Source of the DNA: Flavobacteriaceae bacterium
GTDB taxonomy: Bacteria; Bacteroidota; Bacteroidia; Flavobacteriales; Flavobacteriaceae
Assembly: GCA_947379965.1 (NCBI GenBank)
Contig: CANCPC010000013.1
Coordinates: 1 to 37,026, forward strand
Length of the DNA: 37,026 nucleotides
Reading direction: 5' to 3'
Shown here: positions 26,740 through 35,390 of the stretch, piece by piece
Layout of the letters: each line of letters begins with the position of its first letter
Position numbering within the stretch: the stretch's first letter is position 1
Made by a program: the position numbers and the translations under genes
Notes under the pieces: generated by a model
What the model saw: the letters and a program-made list of their open reading frames with translations, nothing else
What the model was told of the DNA's origin: nothing
Database searches by the model: none

Positions 26740-27669
26740 ATGAAAAGTCTTAAAGAACGAATACTGGAATTAAAAAAAGAGAAAAATGCAGTTATTTTAG
26801 CGCATTATTATCAAGAATCCGATATTCAAGATATTGCAGATTATGTAGGTGATAGTCTAGGATTATCGCAGGAAGCCATGAAAGTTGACGCTGATATTAT
26901 TCTTTTTGCTGGTGTTCATTTCATGGCCGAAACAGCAAAAATTCTGAATCCAACAAAAAAAGTTATACTTCCCGATTTAAAAGCAGGTTGTTCGCTCGCA
27001 GAATCATGTCCAGCAGATAAATTCGAAAAATTTATAGATGAACATCCGGGTCATGTTGTTATTACTTACGTAAATTGTTCTGCAGAAGTAAAAGCTTTGA
27101 CAGATATTGTTTGTACTTCCTCGAATGCATTGAAAATCGTAGAATCTATTCCAAAAGAAACTCCTATAATTTTTGCTCCAGATAAAAATTTAGGGAAATA
27201 TGTTATTCAAAAAACAGGTCGAGATATGTTGCTTTGGGATGGTTCTTGTGTAGTACATGAAGCTTTTTCTTTAGATAAATTAATTGCTCTTTACAAAGAA
27301 AATCCAGATGCCAAAATCATTGCGCATCCAGAATCCGAAACTCATATTCTAAAAACTGCCGCTTATATTGGTTCTACAGCGGGAATGATAGAGTTTGTGA
27401 AAACGGATCCAAGTAAGAAATTTATTGTTGCCACCGAAGCCGGAATTCTTCATAAAATGCAACAAGAAGTTCCTGATAAAATATTAATTCCTGCACCAGC
27501 AGAAGAGGATAACACATGTGCTTGTAGCGAATGTGGCTATATGAAAATGAACACTTTACAAAAAGTATACGATTGTTTATTGAATGAAAGCCCAGAAATA
27601 AATGTTTCAGAAACAATCATGAAAAAAGCATTAATTCCTATTGAACGTATGCTTGAACTATCTAAATAA
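26740..27669 (+). CDS. nadA: Quinolinate synthase
   Basis: The protein has 309 residues, the short form. It condenses iminoaspartate (from NadB) with dihydroxyacetone phosphate to quinolinate for NAD synthesis, using a [4Fe-4S] cluster. Candidate cluster cysteines: Cys84 in [12 protein letters not shown], Cys170 in WDGSC, and Cys262 or Cys265 in [12 protein letters not shown]. Other marks: [22 protein letters not shown] and IAHPESE. The TAA stop shares its last A with the nadB ATG, so the two are translationally coupled. nadC is not in the window. Confidence 0.96.
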   Translation: MKSLKERILELKKEKNAVILAHYYQESDIQDIADYVGDSLGLSQEAMKVDADIILFAGVHFMAETAKILNPTKKVILPDLKAGCSLAESCPADKFEKFIDEHPGHVVITYVNCSAEVKALTDIVCTSSNALKIVESIPKETPIIFAPDKNLGKYVIQKTGRDMLLWDGSCVVHEAFSLDKLIALYKENPDAKIIAHPESETHILKTAAYIGSTAGMIEFVKTDPSKKFIVATEAGILHKMQQEVPDKILIPAPAEEDNTCACSECGYMKMNTLQKVYDCLLNESPEINVSETIMKKALIPIERMLELSK

Positions 27670-29189
27670 TGATCCGAACTAATTACTTAATTATAGGCTC
27701 AGGAGTGGCAGGACTAACTTTTGCGGTGAAAATTGCAGAGCGATTTCCCGATAAAAAAGTCACCATCGTAACCAAAGCCAGTGAAGACGAATCGAATACA
27801 AAATATGCCCAAGGCGGAATTGCCATAGTAACCGACAAAGTTGGTGATACCTATCAAAAACATATTGACGACACCCTCATTTGTGGCGACGGATTATGCG
27901 ATAAATCGGTGGTGGAAATGGTAATTACAGAAGGACCAAAACGATTAAAAGAACTCATAGAATGGGGTGCTAAATTCGATAAAAATGGTGAAGGAACTTT
28001 AGATTTAAGTAAAGAAGGTGGCCATTCTGAAAACCGAGTGGTACATCACAAAGACCAAACGGGCAAAGAAATCGAACGCGCTATTTTAAGTCAAGTACAT
28101 CAAAAAGAAAATATTACCGTTTTAGACCATCATTTTGCTTTTGATTTAATAACCGAAAATAATCGATGTTTAGGCGCTTATGTTTTGGATCAAAAAACAA
28201 AAGAAATATTCACCTTCCAATCCGATTTTACCCTTCTTGCCACAGGCGGAATTGGACATCTTTATGGACACACCACCAATCCAATAATTGCTACTGGTGA
28301 CGGAATTGCAATGGCATATAGAGCAAATGCTCAACTAAAGGAAATGGAATTTATTCAATTTCACCCAACAGCCCTTTATGATGCCAATACAGGAACCTCG
28401 TTTTTGATTTCGGAGGCCGTTCGTGGTTTTGGTGCTAATTTGCGTACTAAAAAAGGGCATTTATTTATGCCTGATTATGACTCGAGGGGTGACTTGGCTT
28501 CGCGAGATATTGTTTCACAAAGTATTGATTTGGAGATCAAAAAAAGTGGTGACGATTGTGTTTATTTAGATTGTACTCATTTAGATTTAGCTGCATTTAT
28601 TAAGCATTTCCCAATGATTTATGAGCGTTGTAAAAGCATTGGTATTGATATTGCGAAAGATTGGATTCCAGTTGTTCCAGCACAACATTACCTTTGTGGC
28701 GGAATTATAGTGGACAAAACAGGGAAAACTTCGATCGAAAATTTATTTGCTTGTGGTGAATGTTCCCGAACTGGTCTTCATGGCGCCAACCGTTTAGCAT
28801 CAAATTCTTTATTAGAAGCTTTGGTGTATTCCGATAAAATATATCATTATTTAGCAGAGACTTCCTTTGATAAAAGTCAATTTACTGGTACCGTTTCTGA
28901 CTGGAAATTGATTGAAAAACCTACTGTTAATTTTGAATATATCGAAAAAAAGAAAGCTCAATTACAGCTTTTGATGCGCCAAAATGCAGGAATTGTTCGT
29001 AATGAAATTGATTTATTTTCTGCAAAAAAACAATTAGCAATTTGGCAAAATGAAATTGAAGAAAAGACAAAAAATAATCAAGTAAGAGCCAATTTATGGG
29101 AACTTTATAATTTGATTATTATAGCAAAATTAATTGTGGACCAATCTATTTCACGAACTGAAAACCATGGTGGATTTGTTAAAATTTAA
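27669..29189 (+). CDS. nadB: L-aspartate oxidase
   Basis: The protein has 506 residues. This FAD enzyme makes iminoaspartate for NadA. It shows the dinucleotide-binding GSGVAGLTFAVKIAE (~10-24), KYAQGGIAIV, the active-site block EFIQFHPTALYD, DLASRDIVSQSID, and the C-terminal FAD segment HGANRLASNSLLEALVY. The length is slightly under that of E. coli (540), with a shortened C-terminus, but all catalytic parts are present. It overlaps nadA by one base (TAATG). Confidence 0.96.
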   Translation: MIRTNYLIIGSGVAGLTFAVKIAERFPDKKVTIVTKASEDESNTKYAQGGIAIVTDKVGDTYQKHIDDTLICGDGLCDKSVVEMVITEGPKRLKELIEWGAKFDKNGEGTLDLSKEGGHSENRVVHHKDQTGKEIERAILSQVHQKENITVLDHHFAFDLITENNRCLGAYVLDQKTKEIFTFQSDFTLLATGGIGHLYGHTTNPIIATGDGIAMAYRANAQLKEMEFIQFHPTALYDANTGTSFLISEAVRGFGANLRTKKGHLFMPDYDSRGDLASRDIVSQSIDLEIKKSGDDCVYLDCTHLDLAAFIKHFPMIYERCKSIGIDIAKDWIPVVPAQHYLCGGIIVDKTGKTSIENLFACGECSRTGLHGANRLASNSLLEALVYSDKIYHYLAETSFDKSQFTGTVSDWKLIEKPTVNFEYIEKKKAQLQLLMRQNAGIVRNEIDLFSAKKQLAIWQNEIEEKTKNNQVRANLWELYNLIIIAKLIVDQSISRTENHGGFVKI

Positions 29190-29345
29190 TTTAATATAAT
29201 CCTATTCTCTTAAAACCCTTTTTTAGTACTATTTTAAAATCCCATATTTAACAAATAATTTATTTGAAAACAATAATTTTTTGTTAACGATTAAACTTTT
29301 AAATCTTTTTTAAGTCTTATCATTATAACTTTAAAAAATAAGAAA

Positions 29346-29810
29346 ATGAAAAAATTAATTATTGCAGCATTATTAGTTTTTGGAATAGCAGCATTTGCAC
29401 AAGAACGAAAAGAGATGGGAAAAAGATTGGATAGAAGATCGGAAATGGAAAAATTTTCACCTGAGCAACGTACTCAACTAATGGTAAAAAAAATGACTTT
29501 AGAGTTAGACTTGAACACTAAACAGCAAGAACAAGTAAAACAAATTATCGTCGAAAAAATTGCCAAATTTGAAGCTATGAAAGCAGAACACAAAGCAAAA
29601 AAAGAGGATGAAAAAAGACCCACTATTGAAGAGCAATTTACACAAAGAAACAAAATGCTTGACGAACAAATTGCTATGAAAAATAATATGAAAAGCATAT
29701 TATCGACGGAACAATTTGAAAAATGGAATAAATTAAAAGATAAATTTCAAAAAAGACAGGGAGGAAGAAAAAATAAAAACGAACATGAAAGAGAACACGA
29801 CGATAAATAA
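29346..29810 (+). CDS. Small periplasmic Spy/CpxP-like protein
   Basis: The protein has 154 residues. It has a signal peptide (MKKLIIAALLVFGIAAFA-Q), then a very charged, all-helical body: LTLELDLNTKQQEQVKQIIVEK-like heptads and LSTEQFEKWNKLKDKF, recalling the LTxxQ repeats of Spy/CpxP chaperones. It has a Lys/Glu/His-rich disordered tail (GGRKNKNEHEREHDD). Such proteins bind unfolded envelope proteins or metals in enterobacteria; here the role is inferred only from architecture. It is probably monocistronic, after nadB but separated by 156 nt. Confidence 0.65.
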   Translation: MKKLIIAALLVFGIAAFAQERKEMGKRLDRRSEMEKFSPEQRTQLMVKKMTLELDLNTKQQEQVKQIIVEKIAKFEAMKAEHKAKKEDEKRPTIEEQFTQRNKMLDEQIAMKNNMKSILSTEQFEKWNKLKDKFQKRQGGRKNKNEHEREHDDK

Positions 29811-29826
29811 AAACGTTTAAAAATAT

Positions 29827-29870
29827 TAGTAAAACCCTCTCAAAATATAGGTTCTGAAAGGGTTTTACTA
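29827..29870. terminator. Bidirectional terminator between the Spy-like gene and hemL
   Basis: TAGTAAAACCCTCTC pairs with GAAAGGGTTTTACTA except at one position, between two convergent genes. Arms rich in A/T at the base give a short U-run in both directions. Confidence 0.75.
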
Positions 29871-29886
29871 TTATAAATACCTATAC

Positions 29887-31173
29887 TTAAAAAGTCTTCG
29901 AAACTTTATCAATCGCTTGAATAGTAAAATCTAAGTCTTCATACGTAATTGCGTCTGTGATAAACCACGTTTCATAAGCCGATGGCGCAATATAAACACC
30001 TTCATTCAACAAACCATGGAAGAATTTCTTGAAAGTTTCATTATCGCCTTTTGCAGCAGATTGAAAATCGACAACAGCATCAGGAGCAAAATGAACCGAA
30101 ATCATGGATCCCAATTGATTAATCGTAAAAATTACATTATTTGCTTTCAGAACTTTATCAATTCCTGCAGCTAAATAAGCTGTTTTTTCTTCCAATCTTT
30201 TATAAATAGATCTATCCGAATCTAATGCTTGCAACATCGCAAATCCCGCAGCCATTGCCAACGGATTTCCGGATAATGTTCCCGCTTGATAAACAGGACC
30301 AAGAGGCGCCAAATAATTCATTATTTCATTTCGGGCAGCAAAAGCTCCTACAGGTAAACCACCACCAATCACTTTTCCGAAGCAAACTATATCCGCTTTG
30401 ATGTTAAACAATTCTTGAACTCCACCAGGTGCCAATCTAAATCCTGTCATTACTTCATCAAATATTAGAAGAATAGCATTGTCAGAACACAATTGACGCA
30501 AGCCTTCAAGAAAACCTTTATTTGGAGGAATACAACCCATATTTCCTGCAACAGGTTCTACAATTATGGCGGCAATTTCGTTCGTATTGGCTTCGATTAA
30601 AGTGGCTACATTTTCAAGATCATTGTACTTTGCCATCAAAGTATCTTTGGCAGTTCCGGACGTAACACCGGGACTATTTGGAGAACCAAATGTAATGGCG
30701 CCACTTCCTGCTTGTATCAAAAACGAATCCGAATGACCGTGATAACAACCGGCAAATTTTATGATTTTATCTTTTTTTGTGAATCCACGAGCTAATCTTA
30801 CTGCACTCATACATGCTTCGGTTCCTGAATTTACAAATCTTATTTTGTCAATATTAGGCACCATCGAAACGGCCAAAGCTGCAATTTGAGTTTCTAATTC
30901 TGTTGGCATTCCAAAAGAGGTACCTAATTTCGCTTTTTCTGTAATTGCATCTATAACAGGTTGAAAAGCGTGGCCCAAAATCATAGGTCCCCAAGAATTA
31001 ATATAATCTATTAATTGGTTTCCATCTTCGTCAAACAAATAAGCCCCTTTAGCACTTTTGACAAAAATTGGAGTTCCGCCAACGGCTTTGAAGGCCCGAA
31101 CGGGTGAATTTACGCCTCCTGGAATTACTTTTTCAGCTTCGATAAAAAGCTGACTACTTCTTTGATAAATCAT
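29887..31173 (-). CDS. hemL: Glutamate-1-semialdehyde 2,1-aminomutase
   Basis: The protein has 428 residues, the standard length. This PLP enzyme converts glutamate-1-semialdehyde to 5-aminolevulinate for haem. It shows [18 protein letters not shown], the gating segment [15 protein letters not shown], and the PLP Lys267 in [17 protein letters not shown]. It is last in a likely operon with the PLP enzyme and glucosaminidase genes (62-nt gap). hemA and the other haem genes are not nearby. Confidence 0.97.
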   Translation of the reverse strand: MIYQRSSQLFIEAEKVIPGGVNSPVRAFKAVGGTPIFVKSAKGAYLFDEDGNQLIDYINSWGPMILGHAFQPVIDAITEKAKLGTSFGMPTELETQIAALAVSMVPNIDKIRFVNSGTEACMSAVRLARGFTKKDKIIKFAGCYHGHSDSFLIQAGSGAITFGSPNSPGVTSGTAKDTLMAKYNDLENVATLIEANTNEIAAIIVEPVAGNMGCIPPNKGFLEGLRQLCSDNAILLIFDEVMTGFRLAPGGVQELFNIKADIVCFGKVIGGGLPVGAFAARNEIMNYLAPLGPVYQAGTLSGNPLAMAAGFAMLQALDSDRSIYKRLEEKTAYLAAGIDKVLKANNVIFTINQLGSMISVHFAPDAVVDFQSAAKGDNETFKKFFHGLLNEGVYIAPSAYETWFITDAITYEDLDFTIQAIDKVSKTF

Positions 31174-31235
31174 TTTTTTGGGTTTTGGATTTTAAGTTCA
31201 AATCAAAACTTATAGTTTAAAACTTATTTTAATTT

Positions 31236-32054
31236 TTAATTTACTTTTAAATTCTGACCAATAGAAATAGTATTGTCAGACATATTGTTTTTACTTTTAA
31301 TTTCTTCTATCGAAAGTTTGAATTTTCTTGAAATCGAATACAAAGTATCTCCAGGACTTACTTGATATTCTTTTGGATTTTCGAGAACTTTTTCGCTAGT
31401 ATAAACGGGATCTTTAAGCAAAGTTCCATCATCATATTTATACAATTGAAATCGCTCGATTATACCAATTAATTTAGTTGGATAGAGCGAATCCGTAGCA
31501 TAACCCGCTTCTTTCAAACCTTTAGCCCAAGCCCGATAATCTTTTTTATCTAATATAAAAAGAGGAGCATACCGTGATCCCGTCGTTAAAAAAAGTGCAT
31601 GATCCCGAAAGGAATCAAACGGATTATCATATTTTCTGAAGCACTCGCCTACGGCATCATCGTCAAAACTTATGCTTGGTCCATTCCAATCTTTATGGCA
31701 TTTAATTCCGAAATGGTTGTTCGCCTGAACGCATAACGGACCCGTTCCTGAACCCGATTCTAGAATGGCTTGCCCTAAAATGATACTTGCGGGAATGCCA
31801 TATTTATTTTTATTCGATTGAGCTACTTTATTGTATTTTTCGATATAAGCCAAAATCATATCATTAGTAACTTTTACTCGAGTTGTGGCTTCGAGGGTTT
31901 GCGTTTCGCTAGATTTTTTATACGTAGATTTATTATTATTTAAAACAGAAGTATTTGTTTTATACCCTTTGCGAGTGGTTTGAATAACCGATTTTTTCGT
32001 GTTACAACTAACGAAAACCAAGATAATTAATAAACAAACATATTTTTTAATCAT
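31236..32054 (-). CDS. Glucosaminidase (GH73) lipoprotein with LysM domain
   Basis: The protein has 272 residues. The signal peptide ends in lipobox FVSC (Cys17), so it is a lipoprotein. A linker of ~45 residues is followed by an N-acetylglucosaminidase/flagellum-type muramidase domain (~62-205) with catalytic Glu99 in GQAILESGSGTG, plus NHFGIKCHKDWNGP and GLKEAGYATDSLYPTKLI. A C-terminal LysM peptidoglycan-binding repeat lies at ~229-272 (YQVSPGDTLYSISRKF). It probably trims peptidoglycan in the periplasm. Its ATG overlaps the upstream stop by 4 nt (ATGA). Confidence 0.92.
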   Translation of the reverse strand: MIKKYVCLLIILVFVSCNTKKSVIQTTRKGYKTNTSVLNNNKSTYKKSSETQTLEATTRVKVTNDMILAYIEKYNKVAQSNKNKYGIPASIILGQAILESGSGTGPLCVQANNHFGIKCHKDWNGPSISFDDDAVGECFRKYDNPFDSFRDHALFLTTGSRYAPLFILDKKDYRAWAKGLKEAGYATDSLYPTKLIGIIERFQLYKYDDGTLLKDPVYTSEKVLENPKEYQVSPGDTLYSISRKFKLSIEEIKSKNNMSDNTISIGQNLKVN

Positions 32055-32974
32055 TGAAAATCTAGTATTGGTAAATTTTTATCTTTCAGTTTCAAATTCA
32101 TTCCTGTAATTCCTTGGAGTCCTCCAGTGTGGATGAGCAAAATTTTGGAGTTCTCAGGAAAATAGTTTTTTTTGACCAAATCTATAACGCCATAAACCAT
32201 TTTTGCCGTATAAACAGGATCTAAAGGAACTTTATTTTCTATATAAAACTGGTTCATAAAGGCGATTAATTCTGGATTTATTTTGGCATATCCACCAAAA
32301 TGGTAATCATTTATTAATTCCCAATTTTCATTCCTTGCAAAATTACGAATTTCATCTTTTAAAAAATCACCTTTTAAGGCAGGAAATCCTAAAACTTTTT
32401 GGTGTGGCAAAATACTGTTAATAATTCCGCTGATAGTTCCGCCAGTTCCTATGGAACAACATACAAAATCATAGTTCGAATCGGCTTCGGTCAGAATTTC
32501 TTCGCAACCTCTAACAGCAAATTCATTGGTTCCACCTTCGGGAATAAGATAAAAACTATCTAGTCTTTGTTTCAACTTTTTAAGAAAACCAGGTTCATGC
32601 TTATGGCGATAATCTTCTCGAGTTACAAATTCGAATTGCATGCCACATTCTTGAGCAAATTTCAACGTTGGATTTTCTGTAATTCTATTTTCTAATTCAT
32701 CACCTCGAATAATTCCGATAGTTTTGAAGCCACTTTCTTTTCCTGCAAAGGCAGTAGCGGCAATATGATTCGAATAGGCTCCGCCAAAAGTCAGTAGCGT
32801 ATGCTGATTTTCTGCTTTAGCCTGAAGAAGATTATATTTTAATTTCCGAAATTTATTTCCCGAAACAAATGGATGAATTAAATCTTCGCGCCGAATCGAA
32901 ACGGAGATTTTATTTGTGTTTAATTGTATTTCTTGGGTTGGTACTTTTTGCAAAATAAATCGTGTTTTATGCAA
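32051..32974 (-). CDS. PLP-dependent ACC deaminase/D-cysteine desulfhydrase family enzyme
   Basis: The protein has up to 307 residues. It is a fold-type II PLP protein. Seen: IRREDLIHPFVSGNKFRKLKYN with the PLP Lys41, the substrate loop FGGAYSNHIAATA, and the phosphate-binding SIGTGGTISGI. Members deaminate 1-aminocyclopropane-1-carboxylate or desulfurate D-cysteine; which one applies here is not clear. The open frame has no ATG near the expected start. TTG at 32974 is used here, but it sits inside a -7 box (32972-32979), so TTG at 32953 is a likely alternative. It is the first gene of an operon with the glucosaminidase and hemL. Confidence 0.85.
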   Translation of the reverse strand: MHKTRFILQKVPTQEIQLNTNKISVSIRREDLIHPFVSGNKFRKLKYNLLQAKAENQHTLLTFGGAYSNHIAATAFAGKESGFKTIGIIRGDELENRITENPTLKFAQECGMQFEFVTREDYRHKHEPGFLKKLKQRLDSFYLIPEGGTNEFAVRGCEEILTEADSNYDFVCCSIGTGGTISGIINSILPHQKVLGFPALKGDFLKDEIRNFARNENWELINDYHFGGYAKINPELIAFMNQFYIENKVPLDPVYTAKMVYGVIDLVKKNYFPENSKILLIHTGGLQGITGMNLKLKDKNLPILDFQ

Positions 32975-32979
32975 ATATA
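32972..32979 (-). promoter_or_regulatory. Promoter -7 box of the PLP enzyme operon
   Basis: TATATTTG fits TAnnTTTG. It overlaps the most upstream possible start codon of the gene it should serve, so either the mRNA is leaderless or the start is further inside. Confidence 0.5.
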
Positions 32980-33113
32980 CAACACAATACTATTTAAAAA
33001 TTTAAGATCAATAATAACTCGAATTTTTACAGCAAATGAATCTGATCTTCATTTTCAAAACCCTCCAAATATTAAAATTTCGACAACAATTACTAACATT
33101 CGCATAAAGTATC

Positions 33114-33121
33114 TAAATTTG
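33114..33121 (+). promoter_or_regulatory. Promoter -7 box of the DUF5522 gene
   Basis: TAAATTTG fits TAnnTTTG and lies only 5 nt before the ATG, which predicts a nearly leaderless mRNA. Confidence 0.5.
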
Positions 33122-33126
33122 TAATT

Positions 33127-33303
33127 ATGGAGAAACAAAACAATGAAAACAAATTGATTGAAGGCGAAGATTTTTATTACACCCCTGAGGGTTATAAATG
33201 TTTTACCGCCAAATATCATTTAAAAAAAGGATATTGTTGCAAAAATGGCTGTCGTCATTGTCCTTACGGATTCGATAAGAAAACAGGCACACTAAAAAAA
33301 TAA
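33127..33303 (+). CDS. DUF5522 family mini-protein
   Basis: The protein has 58 residues. The translation starts MEKQNNENKLIEGEDFYY and has the family signature: TPEGYKCFTAKYHLKKGYC followed by CKNGCRHCPYGF. Four Cys (CC-x3-C-x2-C) plus a His suggest a small metal-binding site, and the upstream Cys in EGYKC may join it. No function is known for the family. It is transcribed divergently from the PLP enzyme operon and followed by the decayed hutU region. Confidence 0.8.
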   Translation: MEKQNNENKLIEGEDFYYTPEGYKCFTAKYHLKKGYCCKNGCRHCPYGFDKKTGTLKK

Positions 33304-33352
33304 TACCTATTCTATACCAAGAAAAACGAATCAAAAATCAATTGCAAAGAAA

Positions 33353-33952
33353 AGAATTCAAACAGGCATTCCGACTATTTTGCCACAACCAAAAGCAAAT
33401 GACAGGTCAAAATCATGCTCAAAAACATAACAAAATCCCTTCTTTAGAAAATAAAAAATTAGAGCTTCGAAATGATCCTTGTTAAAAGAACTCCAATGTA
33501 AAAGAAGTTAATCAATAAATACGTCGAAGAATTTAATGAAACTTTTAACAAAGGTAAGCTTAGAATAGTAGTTTTAGGGAGTCTTCATTATGATTTTTCG
33601 GGCACTGATTCACATTATCGAAAAGCTTCAAACTCTTCATAACGGTTTTCGTTTTACTGCCGATATGGCGATGCAAAACTTGATTGCGATATATCCATTG
33701 CGTTACTTGGGTTTCAATTCACAATAATAGTGACATTATTACAAATGGCGCATTTGGTATGGTTCTTGATGAAAATAATAGGCTTCACTGTAAATAGTAT
33801 GAATGCTTTTTTTGTATTTTAACAACTGAATTCCAAAAGATATTGAGCTAAAACGAGGGGGCTAATTTGCTATAATAAGAGCGATGCGAAAACAACCTTT
33901 GCTTAAATTTACGATTCCGAAAATAGTAGATGTTAATTTATTTGTAGTTTAA
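33353..33952 (+). pseudogene. hutU: Relic of urocanate hydratase (hutU), internally deleted and frameshifted
   Basis: Fragments in all three plus frames line up, in order, with urocanase. N-terminus: RIQTGIPTILPQPKANDR (33353 on), then after a frameshift NHAQKHNKIPSLENKKLELR (from ~33411). After a large deletion, C-terminal part: FNETFNKGKLRIVVLG and FSGTDSHYRKASN (33514-33642), GFRFTADMAMQNLI (33641 on), TNGAFGMVLDENN (33732-33797), RAMRKQPLLKFTIPKIVD (33872-33952). Compare the family blocks GTDSPYRETSN, FTADMA, NGGFGMVLDG. An intact protein has about 660 residues; some 450-480 are missing, including the active-site Cys region. Several stops separate the pieces. No other hut genes are in the window. 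Confidence 0.85.
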
Positions 33953-33975
33953 TTCTAATCGTTTAAAAAAAAGTT

Positions 33976-34509
33976 ATGAAAACAATTCAATTAATTCCTG
34001 TTTTACTCCTTTTGCTTTTGAACTCTTGCAGTTCTGTAAATGTATATTCCGATTTTGACAAAGGTGTCGATTTTAGTCAATACAAAACCTTTGCTTTCCA
34101 AAAAAAAGGTATTGATAACGTTCCTATTTCAGAAATGGACAAAAAAAGAATTCTCCAAGCCATAGACACAGAACTTAGTAAAAAAGGAATGACCAAAAGT
34201 GAAAATCCTGATTTATTAATCAATATTTTTACCAAAGAAAGAGAACAAGTAGATGTAAACCTATACAATATGGGTTGGGGTTATGGATGGAGAGGTGGAT
34301 GGAATCCTTACTTATGGGGAGGACAAAACATGGTAAACACTTCGATTGAAGGAACACTTTATATTGATTTAATCGATGCCCGGAAAAAAGAGTTAATTTG
34401 GGAAGGCAAAGGTGTTGGCTACCTTACCAGAAATCGTTCCGAGAAAGAAGCTCGAATCAATGAATTTGTCGCAAAAATAATCGCACAATATCCACCAACA
34501 AAAAAGTAA
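33976..34509 (+). CDS. DUF4136 family lipoprotein
   Basis: The protein has 177 residues. A signal peptide ends in lipobox LNSC (Cys18). The mature part begins SSVNVYSDFDKGVDFSQYKTFAF, the hallmark start of DUF4136, followed by KRILQAIDTELSKKGM, a Gly/Trp/Tyr-rich loop (NMGWGYGWRGGWNPYLWGG, ~98-116) and GTLYIDLIDARKKELIWEGKG. The family is thought to sit at the outer membrane, but no function is established. It starts 24 nt after the hutU relic ends. Confidence 0.88.
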   Translation: MKTIQLIPVLLLLLLNSCSSVNVYSDFDKGVDFSQYKTFAFQKKGIDNVPISEMDKKRILQAIDTELSKKGMTKSENPDLLINIFTKEREQVDVNLYNMGWGYGWRGGWNPYLWGGQNMVNTSIEGTLYIDLIDARKKELIWEGKGVGYLTRNRSEKEARINEFVAKIIAQYPPTKK

Positions 34510-34555
34510 GCAGATTACAGGTTTAAATAAATAGCAGAAAAAATGAACCTAAAAT

Positions 34556-34629
34556 TTTGTCATTTCGACGAAGGAGAAATCACATGAGTTGCTCTCGTTA
34601 TGAGATTTCTCCTTCGTCGAAATGACAAA
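34556..34629. repeat. Perfect 26-bp inverted repeat (REP/MITE-like)
   Basis: The left arm 34556-34581 begins TTTGTCATTTCGACG and the right arm 34604-34629 ends CGTCGAAATGACAAA. They are exact complements over 26 bp around a 22-nt loop. The GTCATTTCGACGAAGGAGAA sequence resembles a repeat family common in Bacteroidota intergenic DNA (from memory). No transposase is nearby. Confidence 0.85.
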
Positions 34630-34722
34630 CCTAAATTTAAAACATAAAATCTAGTTTGGGATAAGTGTAACAGACGAAGATGATTCACACTAGACCGTTA
34701 CAGCAATGTTTCGGTTTTTTTA

Positions 34723-35388
34723 TTATGGCTTAAATTTCTGTTGAAATTCAATTGAATTGTTTACTACTTCACCCTCATATTTAAACTTCCAACCCATAGA
34801 ATTAGTTACAATCAAGATTTTAGACAACTCGCTAATCAATCTACCTTTTGCATTTAATTTCAAGGAAGATTTCTCGATTTTCTTAGCTAAATTATCTTTA
34901 GCAATTTTGGTTATTTTATTATAATCATCACCAGTAAATTCGTTAAATGCACTTTGGTCAACACTGTAATATTTTATATCCGGATTAATTTTAATTTCCT
35001 CTTTCGGAATATTTGTAATCGTTACTGTTTTATTTGGCACATCAATATCATATTTCACTTGACGCAAATCGAAGCCAACCGTAACCTCAGCATTGATAAC
35101 AACCAAGGCTTTTTTATCGAAAGAAATTAAATCTCCAAAATACTTATTTTGATCTTTATAGGTCAGAACTTGTGAAAAATGACCTTCGGTGACAACTAAT
35201 TTTCCAACATTTTTAATTTGTTCTTGAATTAAAGCAGTATCGTATTCAACCGTTGAGGTGTTGTTTTTTAAAGAAAAGTATTTGTATCCAAAAAACAGCA
35301 CCAAGCCAACAAGAATTACAATGACCCATTTCCTGATTTCAGCTATCTTTTCGAAAAAATTGGGGTTTATTTGAATTTTTTGAGCCAT
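34723..35388 (-). CDS. DUF4230 family membrane-anchored protein
   Basis: The protein has 221 residues. One N-terminal transmembrane segment (~21-40, WVIVILVGLVLFFGYKYF) is followed by a periplasmic domain with the DUF4230 pattern: IKNVGKLVVTEGHFSQVLTY, KKALVVINAEVTVGFDLRQV and the C-terminal NSMGWKFKYEGE. No function is known. It starts 2 nt after the GSCFA gene, so the two are co-transcribed. The 213-nt region beyond its stop holds the 26-bp inverted repeat. Confidence 0.85.
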   Translation of the reverse strand: MAQKIQINPNFFEKIAEIRKWVIVILVGLVLFFGYKYFSLKNNTSTVEYDTALIQEQIKNVGKLVVTEGHFSQVLTYKDQNKYFGDLISFDKKALVVINAEVTVGFDLRQVKYDIDVPNKTVTITNIPKEEIKINPDIKYYSVDQSAFNEFTGDDYNKITKIAKDNLAKKIEKSSLKLNAKGRLISELSKILIVTNSMGWKFKYEGEVVNNSIEFQQKFKP

Positions 35389-35390
35389 TT

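Noticed and set aside
33304..33975. Possible regulatory RNA or attachment site in the long gene-free gap
   Set aside because: The urocanase fragments explain most of the stretch as a gene relic; no strong RNA structure stood out.
34676..34718. Possible terminator for the DUF4230 gene
   Set aside because: Only ACCG/CGGT pairs well, and the T-run is on the plus strand, so it cannot be assigned with confidence.
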